Assembly (NCBI RefSeq): GCF_029168945.1
Contig: NC_083603.1
Span: 44,960,406 to 45,024,405, forward strand
Reading direction: 5' to 3'
DNA: 64,000 nt
Origin: Cannabis sativa
Lineage: Eukaryota > Streptophyta > Magnoliopsida > Rosales > Cannabaceae
Part shown: positions 36,290 to 47,292 of the stretch, piece by piece
Position numbering within the stretch: the first letter of the stretch is position 1
Layout of the letters: each line of letters opens with the position of its first letter
The notes under the pieces: generated by a model
Told to the model about the DNA's origin: nothing
What the model saw: only the letters and a program-made list of their open reading frames with translations
The model's database searches: none
Position numbers and translations under genes: made by a program

Positions 36290-37522
36290 ATGGTCCCCAT
36301 CATAAAATACATAACCACAGGTGAGTTGCCCCAAGAGAGGGCACTGTCTCGAAAGATTCAGTATCAGGCTCATCGTTATGTAATGATGGACCAAATTCTC
36401 TACCGGAGAGGACTCAGCATGCCTTATTTAAGGTGTGTATCGGACCCTGAAGCTAGACAAATCATGCTGGAGGTCCACGAAGGGTTCTGTGGAGATCATA
36501 CGGGAGGACCCAGCCTCTCAAAGAAAATATTGAGGCAGGGATACTTCTGGCCAACAATGAAAAAAGATTGTATAGACTATGTCCAAAAGTGTGACTCGTG
36601 CCAAAGATACGCGAACATACCGAGAGCTCCTCCAAATGAGATCACGCTGATGACAAGCCCCTGGCCCTTCGCGGTCTGGGGCATAGATCTCATCGGGTCT
36701 CTACCTACGGGAAAAGGAGGAGTAAAGTATGCAATAGTAGCAGTAGACTACTTCACCAAATGGACGGAGGCTGAGCCTATGAAGACAATAACCGCTAAGA
36801 AGGCGTTGGACTTTGTTGTCAAAAACATAGTGTGTCGATACGGCTTACCTCACAAAATAGTCTCAGACAATGGAAAGCAATTTGATTGCGAGGAATTTAC
36901 TGACTTCTGCAACCGACACGGAGTAGTGAAAAGCTTCTCCGCGGTAGCCCGACCTCAAACAAACGGCCAGGCGGAGGCAGTCAATAAAATCCTAAAGGTC
37001 ACCTTGAAAAAGAAGCTGCTGGCTTGTAAAAATAACTGGCCTGAAGAATTGCCAAGGGTATTGTGGGCCTACCGGACGACCCCCAGAACCACAATCGGTC
37101 ACTCGCCGTTCTCAATGGCATACGGTTGTGAAGCAATGGTCCCGGTGGAAACATTGTTCCCATCCCACAGGAGAACGACTTATGATCCGGCCACCAATCA
37201 GGCCCTGCTCCAAGAAGCTCTGGATCAAGTCGAAGAACTCCGGGATGAGTCCCAAATACGGATGGCTGCTTATCAAAAGAAGGTGACCAAGTATTTTAAC
37301 TCCAAGGTTAAAAACAGAAAATTCGCTATCGGTGACATGGTCCTAAGAAGGGTCTTCCCAGCCACCCAAGAACCCGGAGTGGGGGTACTTGGACCAAATT
37401 GGGAAGGACCATATGAAATCGAGGACGAAATCGGCTCTGGCACTTACAAACTGAAAAGAATGGACGGAACTACTGTCCCAAGAGCCTGGAATGCTGATCA
37501 CCTCAGAAAATACTACCAGTAG
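36290..37522 (+). CDS. Gypsy integrase
   Basis: 410 codons, open to its natural end. An HHCC zinc motif spans HEGFCGDH to CDSCQRY (about residues 62-106). The catalytic D,D,E core is visible as WGIDLIGSLP, VSDNGKQF and NGQAEAVNK (first Asp about 132, second Asp about 194, Glu about 230). The C-terminal part ends RAWNADHLRKYYQ with no chromodomain, as in the Tat/Athila branch. Integrase joins the element's cDNA to the host chromosome in the nucleus. The upstream frame breaks would prevent its synthesis as part of the polyprotein. The first Met of this open frame is probably not a real start. Confidence 0.9.
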   Translation: MVPIIKYITTGELPQERALSRKIQYQAHRYVMMDQILYRRGLSMPYLRCVSDPEARQIMLEVHEGFCGDHTGGPSLSKKILRQGYFWPTMKKDCIDYVQKCDSCQRYANIPRAPPNEITLMTSPWPFAVWGIDLIGSLPTGKGGVKYAIVAVDYFTKWTEAEPMKTITAKKALDFVVKNIVCRYGLPHKIVSDNGKQFDCEEFTDFCNRHGVVKSFSAVARPQTNGQAEAVNKILKVTLKKKLLACKNNWPEELPRVLWAYRTTPRTTIGHSPFSMAYGCEAMVPVETLFPSHRRTTYDPATNQALLQEALDQVEELRDESQIRMAAYQKKVTKYFNSKVKNRKFAIGDMVLRRVFPATQEPGVGVLGPNWEGPYEIEDEIGSGTYKLKRMDGTTVPRAWNADHLRKYYQ

Positions 37523-37679
37523 CGAATTAAACTTAGCTTTTGTTCAAAGGGTTTGTACCGTCCAAATGTATGCCTCCCCTATATTAAATAAAACTGAGTG
37601 CCTTAAAAATAAAGTTTCTATGCCACTCAGGGGGGTACTAGGGTATACCGCACGGACAAACAAAAACAAGCTAAGTAAA

Positions 37680-37925
37680 ATATCCTGACCCACAGGGCGA
37701 GGTCGAAGCTAAGTAAAACATCCTGACCCAAAGGGCAGGTTAAGCTAAGAAAAATATCCTGACCCAAAGGGCAGGTCAAAAACATGCGCAAAAATAAAAG
37801 GCGTAAGTATGAAATCCTGAGCCAAAGGACAGGTTGAAATATATAAAGTGTGGAAAAAAGATCGCACATATATATAAAAAAAAAAATATATAATAAAATA
37901 TCCTAACCCGAAGGTTAGGTCATAC
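37680..37925 (+). repeat. Tandem hairpin repeats (CCTGACCCAAAGGGCAGG)
   Basis: Five diverged units, near 37682, 37721, 37757, 37816 and 37899, share ATCCTGACCCAAAGGGCAGGT. Each is itself an imperfect palindrome (CCTG..CC...GG..CAGG). They lie just after the integrase stop, on the transcript's 3' side. Tat elements are known for variable tandem repeats in this region. Confidence 0.85.
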
Positions 37926-38071
37926 ACATATAAATGGCCCGGGGACAGGCCTTAAATTGTCTCCCCTTTAAATGAAGGCTGCCGCCTGTAAGTAAACTGT
38001 TCTAAGGCAGCAGCAAGTATGTACAAAAGAAAAAAAAAAAAGAGTTATGAAAAGAACGGGTACAATCTGGG

Positions 38072-41000
38072 TCAATAATAGGGCAGCTCAGTCAGCCCGT
38101 GGCGAAGAACGAGGTGCGTCCAGGTGCCTCGAAGCTCGGCATCGAGTCTCTTCTTCTTCTCCCGAAATTTGGCAATCATGTCCTCGGGTTTGGGGTAGAA
38201 AGAAAGCTTGATACTCTGATCGTTGGTGGCCCAAGCCATGTAGACACCATCATCAAAGCGCTTCGGGCACCGGGCGCAGGAGACGAGAGAAAGGAGCTCG
38301 GCCCTCTTGGCCTTCCTAATAGACTGATCTTTATAGTCCCGAAGCTCCTTCAACTCCGCAGCCAGAGCGGCCTTGGATTCAATATCCGACTGGTGAGTCT
38401 CCTCTAGAGACCTCACCCTGGCGGCCATTTCGTCCAAAGCCTCCCTGGCCTCCCGAAGGTCCCGCCTAGCCTTCTCGGCAGCCTCGGTTTGAGCCCTTAA
38501 CTCCTCCTGATGATGGGCCTCCATCCTGCCTCTCCGCTGGGCCTCGGCCTGGATCATGTCCTCCGCCTGAGCTTCCCTCCGGATGGCCTCCTCCTCCCTG
38601 GCCTTGGCCCTCTCTTCCTTAGCCTTGGCCGCTGCTTCCTGGCGTTCGGCGGCCTCCTGGTAGATCTGCCTCTCCGCAGTAAGGTCTTGGAGGACCTTCT
38701 TGACGTCGTTCATGTCCCCAAAATCGGACAGAGCGAAGCCATGGCTTATGATGTTCTTGGAGAGGCGACCAGCCTCAGCTGCAAGCTGAACCATAACGGG
38801 ATGTAAGGAAAAATTCCTCAAAGAAAGAAAACAAAATACAAACACCAAAAAGGAAACGCAAGGAATTGCAAAGTACTTACCACTGTGAGGGAATGGCTGA
38901 GGTCCTGGACTTGGAAGATAGAGTTCAGGGAAGCGCAAGTGGCAAACCGCTTGGGCGCACAGCGTGTGGGCGAGAAGCGAACTCACCTGGTCATTTCCGC
39001 GGCAAAAGGAGCCGAGTGGGCCACTAGGAGGGGACGGAACCGATCCGCCAAAGGATCCGGAGTTGAGGTTCCACGGATCATGATAGTCCGGATGGTTAAT
39101 GCTCGCCTCAACCTCCGCCCGCAGAATTCTCCTAAGGGCCTCCACATCGGCATATCCCCGGGAGTACTCGTCCATAGCGTAGTTGTGCTTGGCTATGCGA
39201 AGCTCCTGCCTTGCCTCATCCCCCGGAATCGGGGTAAGTTCAATACGAGGAGGAGCAGGATTTTCCTCCATCGGAGACACCCCGCCGTCTAGGCCATGAG
39301 CGGGAATATCGGCCCTCCGAGGCCTCTTCGGTTCGTCTTGGGCGATCATCTTGCCCTTGCGCTTGCGGATCAGAGCCACTTCAGACTCCTCCTCGTCCTC
39401 CTCTGCTACCACTGGGAGAGCTTGAGGGTCTCCAGCACCCTCGGCGGCTTCCTCCGAGAAGTCCCACCCTTTCCCCTGGCCTTCTCCCGGAAGCACCTCC
39501 TCGTCATCCACCAAGTCGATGGTTTCGGGAGGAGCGTCGGAAGAAACCTTCAAGGAAGGGGCCGGGGGAGAAGGGGTGAAGGCCGGAGGAGCCACCGGAG
39601 TATGGACCCCAGCCAGCCGTTCCAGGATGGCATCCATGGAGGTACCTGTTCCAGTAAAGCAAGCAAGTATTAAAAGTCCGTGAGAAACTACTTACAAAAA
39701 GGCGCAGTAAATAAACTACTCCTACCCGGACTCCCTAGTTCGGCCCTAGCAAAGTCCCGAATTTTAATGCTGGCAGCATCGTCTCCAAGATAACTGTCCG
39801 AGGGCCGAAACCAGCTGGACGCTATGTAAGCCGACGGACCTAAGGGAATAGGTTCCGGAGGGCCAGGGCCCATCCGGGACCGACCTAGGTAATCTCCTAA
39901 GTTTGTAAAATAAAACTCCTTCAAATGATCCCCCCACCGGGTCGACGGCATCTTAAACCTACGGAGACGCTCGTCGAACCCTATGGGCCTACGACTGGTA
40001 TATTCATCAACTGAAGGGACATATTGAATTATCAAAGGAGACTTACCACCAACACCAGAAGTGCTAGCACCCGGAGCGCCCGAGTTTGGTTCGGGGACTG
40101 AAGGCTGAGGCCGGGAAGTCTGGTTCTCGGAAGAACCTTCAAGACGAAGAGGTCCCCCGGCGGAAGGACCTCCAATCTCTTCTTGAAGAATCTTGTCAAA
40201 AAATTTTGCCTCGGACTTCCCGCCGATGGCTTGGCTCCTCCGCACCACCGGGCTCCCCACACGGAGCCCTCTCCCCGAGGCAGCCTGGGCACTGGAATAC
40301 GCCTTCTCCTGGGCCTTCCGGTAGAGATAATCTTGGTACTTCTTCTCTGCCGTAGCAATAAGCTCATCCCGGAAGGCCTTCTCCGCGACTGGCGCCCTCA
40401 CGTTAGGGCAGATAACCTTGGAAAGGTTGGAGTCATCCACGGATTGGTGAGAAAGGATAAGTTTGGCCTTTCTACAATTCTCCGTGGTGACCAAGCCCCC
40501 GACGTCAAGATCGGCATGGTCGTAAGAGGCGAAGGCTTGGGCCCTTCGAAGGAACGCCTGAGTGGTGAGCGTCCGCTGGTAAGGTGGGATCCGCACCCAC
40601 TCCGTGAGCAACTCCGGATGGTCCACGGCCCTAAAACCGGAGGAGAAGAAAAATCGGTGGCGGTACTCCTTAACATGAGTCTGCCTATTGTACGGAACCA
40701 CCCCTTCGTTAGCAGGGTGGATCCGAAACCCATAAAAACCGTCCTTAAGTTTGTCCCCTTTCTTGGGGACGGATACAAGTTCGTAAAAATACAAAATCTC
40801 CGCCGGGCTGGGAGACCCCCAGCCGCGTGCGGCATAAAAAATAAATAAGCCTGAGAGCAGGCGGTATGCTTGAGGAATAAGTTGGTATGGCGCAAGGCCG
40901 ACAAATACAAGAAAATCAACAAAATAGTCCTGGAGCGGGAGCATTGCACCGGCCATCAGATGGGTCTGACTCCAAGCCCCGAAGCCATCATAGTTGAGGT

Positions 41001-41244
41001 TGGGTGTCTCCGAATCACGGGGAGGCCGGTGGAAGGTCCCTGAGGTAGAGGGTTTGATTCCAGCTACGTTAATGATGTTCTCCAGCTGGTGAGGGCAGGT
41101 CAGGGTCGATCGAAGCTCGGCCGCCTCCCAGCCAGTGGCGCGGGACTTGTACCCTTCCTGGGCAACAGGTCCCAGAGAAACCTCCTCCAGGATGGCAATA
41201 CTCTTCCCCTTCTTCTTCGAGGACTTTGAGCCAGAAGCAGACAT
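38072..41244 (-). CDS. Antisense gene inside the gypsy element (putative gypsy-type transposon domain plus coiled coil)
   Basis: Reads opposite to gag-pol. Exon 41244-39726 starts MSASGSKSSKKKGKS. It holds a domain like Pfam Transposase_28 / putative gypsy-type transposon (LMAGAMLPLQDYFVDFLVF, PYQLIPQAYRLLSGLFIFY, about residues 95-140). An 80-bp intron (39646-39725) joins it in phase to TSMDAILERLAGV. A second likely intron is 38786-38880. The C-terminal half is a long Ala/Glu/Arg-rich coiled coil (about 38420-38700) and ends LRHGLTELPYY. The frame appears to slip near 38950, so this copy may be damaged. Similar antisense ORFs occur in Tat-lineage elements, and their role is unknown. Confidence 0.75.
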
Positions 41245-41872
41245 GATATGCTCTGAGAAAAACGAAAAGAAAAAACCCAGCAGTTAGGCCCCATATAAAA
41301 CCCTAAACCAGAAAAAAGGGAGTGGGGGTCCCCTAACCGCTGGAAAGAGGCCCCCTCCGGACGCGTGTCACCTGGGGAACTCGAAAGAGAATCCCTGAAC
41401 AAGTGTCGGGTGCAGTAAAATCACAGTAAAAGTGGTTTTGCAAAAAGAAAAAGAAAAAGGCTTCCTATGCCCTAAGCAAATGCTAAACGAAAGGATGCAC
41501 GGCCTTCTTCAAACAAGACTGCACGACTACAACTAATACAGTGAAACGTAAGAGCAGAACTCAAAGAGCTCAAACACTCACACTCCAGAAATCTCTGAGT
41601 ACGAACCCAGAAAACAAACAAAATAAATGTAAGCATGCTAGTGTCTAAAGATGCGAAAAACTTACAGATGATTGTTGAACTGGGGGTACTGGGTATGGTT
41701 GAGCGAGAGTTGAGAAGCACTGGCGAAATCGAACACTGGAAGATTACAGAAAATGTTCAAGTGTTAAGACGGTTTGTGCTACTTTGAGGAAATTTTCTCT
41801 CTGAGAAATTCAAGCAAAAATGGTAAGGAATGGAAAGTAACCGAAATGAAGGAAAGGTGGTGGCTTTTATAG
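41245..41872 (-). promoter_or_regulatory. TATA promoter and spliced leader of the antisense gene
   Basis: CCTATAAAAGCC lies on the minus strand at 41861-41872, a strong TATA box pointing to a start near 41835. A donor at about 41662 (CATCT|GTAAGT) and an acceptor near 41252 (TTTCTCAG) would splice out a leader intron of about 410 bp, placing the ATG at 41244 a few bases after the acceptor. The antisense gene thus seems to have its own promoter, independent of the LTR. Confidence 0.65.
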
Positions 41873-42290
41873 GCAAAAATGCATGAGGAACAGGCGTCTT
41901 CACCTACCAATCGTACGGTTGGGGAAGCACACGATTCGAATTCCCAACAGATCAACGGGCCAGATCAATCCGCCATTAAGGCGGTGCAAACGTTTGAGTA
42001 TCCGCCTGACACCATCAATGCGCCGCATCAATCAGGGGGCGTGAAACGAATCGACCTCTGCAAAAGTGAATCACTGCATTTAATGCCATTATTAGGCGCA
42101 CCTTCACGCGCCCCACGTCGTATCGTAAGACCGAGGAGGCGGCTGGAAACATTCCTACGAACAAATGAATTGTCGCATTAAATAACGTCATTTAATGTGC
42201 CTCCCACGCGCTCGAGACTCGAGCTGGGGAAACGAGGAGTCAACTGGAGACACTTGGACAAGCCTTGGTTTATTTTTACTAAGTAAACAA

Positions 42291-42305
42291 GGCTTGGGGG
42301 GTAAA
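42291..42305 (+). other. Gypsy polypurine tract
   Basis: GGCTTGGGGGGTAAA sits directly before the 3' LTR, where plus-strand cDNA synthesis is primed. Confidence 0.8.
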
Positions 42306-43086
42306 TGTTGCTCCTAAAATCGCCCAATATACGTGGACCAGTCAGGAAGGGACACGTGGATCAAACTACTTGAGAAGAGCTGCTAAGTCTTTAAATGGCA
42401 CCAGGGAGCGTTATTCGCATGGGTCCCGGAAGATACACCCGGAGTACAAGGTACTCCCGGAAGCGAGCATAACTCAAAGGCACTCCGGGATGTGTCAGGT
42501 CTCTCCCGAGACATCAAGTCGCATTTAATGCCGCATGGGAGGAAGCGTGTTGGGACTGTACACGCAATAAAGTCTGACGGCACATCCCCCAAACAGCAGC
42601 GCTACAGTAATGACCATTTAAGTCTAGCGACGGCTGCTCTGCGAAGAGTCACGTCAATCATAAGACAAAAAGGACATTCTCCATAAAAACCCTACAGCAC
42701 CTAGGGATTTGACCATGCATCACCCATGGTATATTCATCGGAAATGCCCAACTTTATGGATACTTACAGACACATGTGTAAGTACAATTCTAGGGATTGC
42801 CCCACTAAAACACTATAAATACCCCCTCAAAGCTCATTTAATGGGGTCGGAAAAATCTTGGCTGCTTAAGAGCAAACAGAGAAAAAACTCACCAAGAACA
42901 TTCCTTGTATTAAAGAGAGAAACATTCTCCCAAGTGTAAGATCTGTCTTAAAGACATCCATAAATATCAGTGGCTCGTGGACTAAGGCTCATTAACGCCC
43001 CAACCACGTAAAAAGTCTTCATCTCGCTTTCGTACAGCTCATTATTATACTCATATTTTATTGGTTGCCGAAAACCTCGGTCAACA
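42306..43086 (+). repeat. Gypsy 3' LTR
   Basis: 781 bp, starting TGTTGCTCC and ending GGTCAACA, with the same TATAAATA box at 42814-42821. It is followed by CATAG, repeating the five bases before the 5' LTR. Confidence 0.97.
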
Positions 43087-43628
43087 CATAGTATAAATTT
43101 TAAAATTTTTAATAAATAACTCTAAATAATAGTAACTCATAACATGAAATTAAATAATGTGATTTTATTATTATTACTAATTAGAATTATTTTTAAGTGA
43201 CTAGTTTTTATATTAATAAATAGCTATTTTTTTTTTTTTATTATAACACTAAAAATAATTATCGCGGCTATATTGCCTAGTTAATATAATTGAAGAAAAT
43301 AATTTAATCTCACTCTTTTTTAAGTTATCAACATTACCCTCTTCAAGGGTAGTTATAAAACTAAGGGAGTTACAAAATAATATAATATTTAGATTAAATA
43401 ATTAAGTTATAAATAATTAAGTGTGACAAAGTATTAATTTTGTCAAATTGTAACATACATTATGGAGTTACAAAATGTGTACAATAATCACAAAATAGGA
43501 GTTGCAAATCCTTTAAATTGATGATCACTTGAATATGTAACTCTCATCTCTTTTTAACTCTTAAATTAGTAAAAGATGTTACTAATTGTTTGTGAATGTG
43601 AATTAATGATAGTTATTGAAAATATTGT

Positions 43629-44557
43629 TGTTGGAGACTTGATTTATTCATTTATAAGGTGTATAAATGGTTCAAAATCAAGTGGGAATGATTTGGAACA
43701 CTTTAGAGAAGAATTGACCAAAGCTGAAAAAATAGTAACTAGTAACTAGTTACTGTTTTTTTAGCATATACTTGCACACGTTTTTGAAGGTTTGAGAGTC
43801 TTTGTAACAGCCCAAAACTCCTCCAAATCACCCAATTAATAACATAAATGCCCAATTTATGATTGGTAACATCCAAGGACTTTATGGTGGTCATTCATGG
43901 TCATATGAGAGTGAAAACTCTATAAATAGATGTCATATTGTTCACTTGTATGAGAAGTAGTTGAAACTATTTGTTGTGGTTAGAACCTTGTGAGAATATG
44001 CTCATCCTTAGACATTAGGCTGAGCATATGAGTCTTGATAAATCCTTAAGAGCATTTCTTAGGTGGTGTTTGGTTGGAGGTAATGAAATGGAATGGAATG
44101 GAAAGGAAACAATTTTCATTCCATTCTTTTGTTTGGTTGCATTTTAAAGTATTGGAATGACATTCCAATGGAATGCTCTTTCCACCATTTTGGTGGAATG
44201 GCTATTCCATTTTAAAAAGGAAGGAATGACCATTCCAATGTAACAAGAAAAAAAAAATAATTATTTTTTTATCAATTTTTTTTTTATGCATTTTAAATTT
44301 TATTCCATTCCATTCCTATTCCTATTCTCATTCCCATTCCTATTCCTATATTTTCATTCCTCCCAACCAAACGCCTCCCAGGACAAAATGACTTTTAGGA
44401 CAAAGGTCCTTGAGCCTTGATCAAGCTTTGTGTGTGTTATTATTCTTCTTATTCTTCTCTAGCTTTCTTGTAATCTTGATGAAATACTTCTATTTGTATT
44501 TTGAGTATTTTGATTATAATCCTCTTATTCTCTCTTGTAATGAAAACTTTTCCAACA
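43629..44557 (+). repeat. Isolated LTR-like unit with a nested MITE
   Basis: It begins TGTTGGAGACTTG and ends ACTTTTCCAACA, a TGTTGGA/TCCAACA pair with TG..CA ends. A CTCTATAAATAG TATA box lies at about 43919 and a leader-like sequence follows. MITE B at 44062-44378 lies inside. Without it the unit is about 610 bp, a normal copia LTR size. No 5-bp duplication was found (ATTGT against GCTCC), so it may be a rearranged remnant and not a clean solo LTR. Confidence 0.6.
44062..44378. mobile_element. MITE family B, copy 2 (about 317 bp)
   Basis: Its ends are GGTGGTGTTTGGTTGGAGG and CCCAACCAAACGCCTCC, with GGAATG/CATTCC-rich arms that fold back on each other. It is inserted in the LTR-like unit at 43629-44557, so it is younger than that unit. 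No matching target duplication was evident. Confidence 0.8.
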
Positions 44558-45103
44558 GCTCCTAATATTAAACCAAATAAAAGAATAGAATAAAAAATTG
44601 TTTTTTTTTTTCTATTTCATTTTATTACCCTTAACTATACTTTAGCCAGAACACTGCCAAATAAGTGTTTTAAACTTTATATTTCTTTAAAATAGAGAAT
44701 AGAAGATACAAATTTATCAAAATTGACATATTACAATATTTTATTTTACATAAATTTTTAGAGTTATGAATATTATTGCTCTACATGTGTAGAGCACTAT
44801 TCATTGCTCTAAATTCATTTTATTAGCTTTTTTTTGTTTTAAATTATATTTTATGTATAGGTATGTGTGTATATGTTATTATTATATATATATTTATTTT
44901 TTTTTTGACAAAATAATTAGAATATGAGTATATGTGATTATTATATATTTAAAATATACTAAAAGGTAGAATACAAAGAAAATAATAGAAAAATTGATGG
45001 ATGGTGTAATGTAAAAATTTACTGTAAAATAAATAAATTAAGATTTTGATAATGTATTTTAAAAGATAAAAGAACAAATATTATCATGCTTACTATTTAC
45101 TAA

Positions 45104-45592
45104 GGTGGTGGTTGGTAACACTTTTTTAATCAGTTTTTTTTGTTTTTAAAATTAGAAAAGTGAAAATATTTTTCAAAAATATATTATATAAAATTCTTTT
45201 TACTTTTTAATTTTTAAATTGAAGATCAAAATTTTAAAACAAAAAAAGTCACTTTCAGTATTTTTTTAAACAATTTTTTTTTCTTAATCAATATTTTATA
45301 TTCCGACTAGATCCAGATTCAAATCCTTCCCACGGTCTTGGTGTTGAACTCGGCCTCTGACTCGAACCCGAATCTGACCCCAGACCTAAACTCGATTTAA
45401 ATAAAATCAAAAAATAAAAATAAAAATAAATTTTACAGAAAACACTTTTATTTTCTATTTTTAAAATTGAAAAATAAAAGTAGTTACAAAACGCATTTTT
45501 GTTTTTCAAAAACAAAATTTTTTAAAAACAAAAATTTTACTTTCATTTTGTGATTAAAAAATTAGAAAACAAAAATGTTACCAAACGACACC
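45104..45592. mobile_element. MITE family A, copy 2 (489 bp, inverted)
   Basis: The ends are GGTGGTGGTTGGTAACACTT and GTTACCAAACGACACC. TAA flanks both sides (45101-45103 and 45593-45595). Length and interior match the copy at 15859-16346 in reverse orientation, including the GC-rich patch (about 45300-45390). Confidence 0.88.
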
Positions 45593-45595
45593 TAA

Positions 45596-46888
45596 ATGAA
45601 TAAGAATTACTAAATAAATAATTCATGTTATTTTTAGGTAAACATGCTATAAAATTACAAATAATTCATATCAGGAGAACATGTTATAAAATTACAAACA
45701 ATTCATATTAAGTAATCTTTTAAAACTACAACCAAATTAATAAATATAATTAAATATTTGTCTTTTTTATTCAATTTTATTTTTTCTTATTCCAGACCAA
45801 ACATACTGTTAATTTCTCAATTATTATTATTATTATTACTAAAATTAAGAATATTATTTAAATTTGGTTTGGAGGCATAGACAAAAAGATGGGTCAATCA
45901 AAAGTAACTTACCAATGTATTATATTATTTGTTTGTAATTTCATTACTCAAACAAATAACATTACCAACAAAAAGTAAGTATTTACTACATAGTGTGTGC
46001 TAGTAGTAATAGTAGTAGTAGAGTAATTTGTTTCTCGTCGTTATAATTTTGCCGCCCATAATGTGACTAATATTTACCCAGAACATCTCAAGTTTTGTAA
46101 AACCTTCCTCAATACCTGATACTATCCTATGTAGATACTATCCTATGTAATTACCGAGAGGTCTAATTTTCATATATATCAAACGCTTTATTTTTTTAAA
46201 AAAAAGTAGTAGTAGAGTAGTGGTAGTAGTAGTAGTAGGTTAGGTGCTAATATCACGAAACATAATTACAAAATTGGAAATTGTATTTGATTTGATGTAA
46301 TAAGATAAGATTGAGTCACTTTCTGGACTAATTCTACTATTCAAGTAGTCATCAATTCTCAATTATATAATAAAGAAAAATAAAAACAGCTGCAAAAGAG
46401 AAGAAAACAGGGTGTGATGATAATAGATGAGATCAAGCCAATGACTACAAGTATATAAAACTAAAAGTAATGTACAATATTTGTTTATGCACATAGGAAC
46501 TAGTATTTAATATGTATTTATATAAAGATAATGATAAGTTGATAAGGTTTTGTGGATAAATCTTAAGCTACAATAATAAGTAATTAAGAAAAAAGTTAAG
46601 AGCGTGGGGTATAATATAGAATATTATTACTCAAACTAATCATCAGTTGTCATTGGAATAAAAGTGATAATGAAGCCAATGGTCACTCTAATCTCTTTTC
46701 ATAACACTTCAAGTGCCCAAAGAAGAATAACTTAGAAGCTAAAACAAAATTATGAACAAAAACATAGATTGAAATAGTCTTTAGAAGAGTCCAATCATAT
46801 AGTACATAAACTACTAGATTGTATTGATCTGAAAACTGCAAAGTTCTTCTACCTACAAGAAAAGGGTCAGTACAATTCATATATACAT
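45596..46888. other. Intergenic, AT-rich
   Basis: No gene seen. Short AGT/GTA trinucleotide runs occur near 46003-46021 and 46207-46240. Confidence 0.6.
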
Positions 46889-47082
46889 AGGGACACGATT
46901 TTGTCCCGTGATGTACTTTCACGGAATGTATTCTGTGGTACATTAGATGGGTCTCAGGGTACATTAAATGAGTGTCTCTACTTTTTAACCCTAATTACCC
47001 CTAGATCAATCTCAGCCGTCAGATCAAATAACTCCCTCATCTGACGGCTGTCGTCGTGAAAGTTGGACAAAATCATATCCCT
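46889..47082. mobile_element. MITE family C, copy 1 (about 194 bp)
   Basis: The left end AGGGACACGATTTTGTCC and right end GGACAAAATCATATCCCT are inverted repeats. An internal TCTGACGGCTG/CAGCCGTCAGA pair adds a second stem. A reverse-orientation copy lies at 60905-61111. It sits about 210 bp beyond the stop of the PPR gene and could lie in its 3' UTR. Confidence 0.82.
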
Positions 47083-47292
47083 TATATATATCTACAATTA
47101 TCAAACAGGTTGCACTACATTCAGTTCTCAGGCCACAAGTTGTTGAATCTAATCAACTGAGATTACTAACTAAACAGCTTCTAACATTCTTCTTAATTTA
47201 GCTTGCTTTGATTCTAGAGAACTAGAGTGAAGCACAACAACAGTTCTGTAAGATTTTGATGAATGATTAAAAAGCCTTATTAAAAAACTCGA

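Larger units (their letters stand above)
30698..43086 (+). mobile_element. Complete Ty3-gypsy retrotransposon, Tat lineage (Retand-like)
   Basis: 12,389 bp, flanked by CATAG at 30693-30697 and 43087-43091. The order is 5' LTR, primer-binding region, gag-protease, reverse transcriptase, two RNase H domains, integrase, spacer with tandem hairpins, an antisense gene, polypurine tract and 3' LTR. A second RNase H of archaeal type, no chromodomain, and extra antisense coding sequence before the 3' LTR are known marks of the Tat lineage. The LTRs differ at one base of 781, so insertion is recent, yet the pol frame is broken many times. As it stands this copy cannot make its own pol. Confidence 0.95.

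Noticed and set aside
40020..40060. GTAAGT...TTCAG within the first antisense exon as an intron
   Set aside because: It would be only about 36 nt, shorter than plant introns, and the frame is open through it.
38885..40848. Several plus-strand open frames of 100-220 codons
   Set aside because: They are antisense shadows of the GC-rich antisense gene in the gypsy element.
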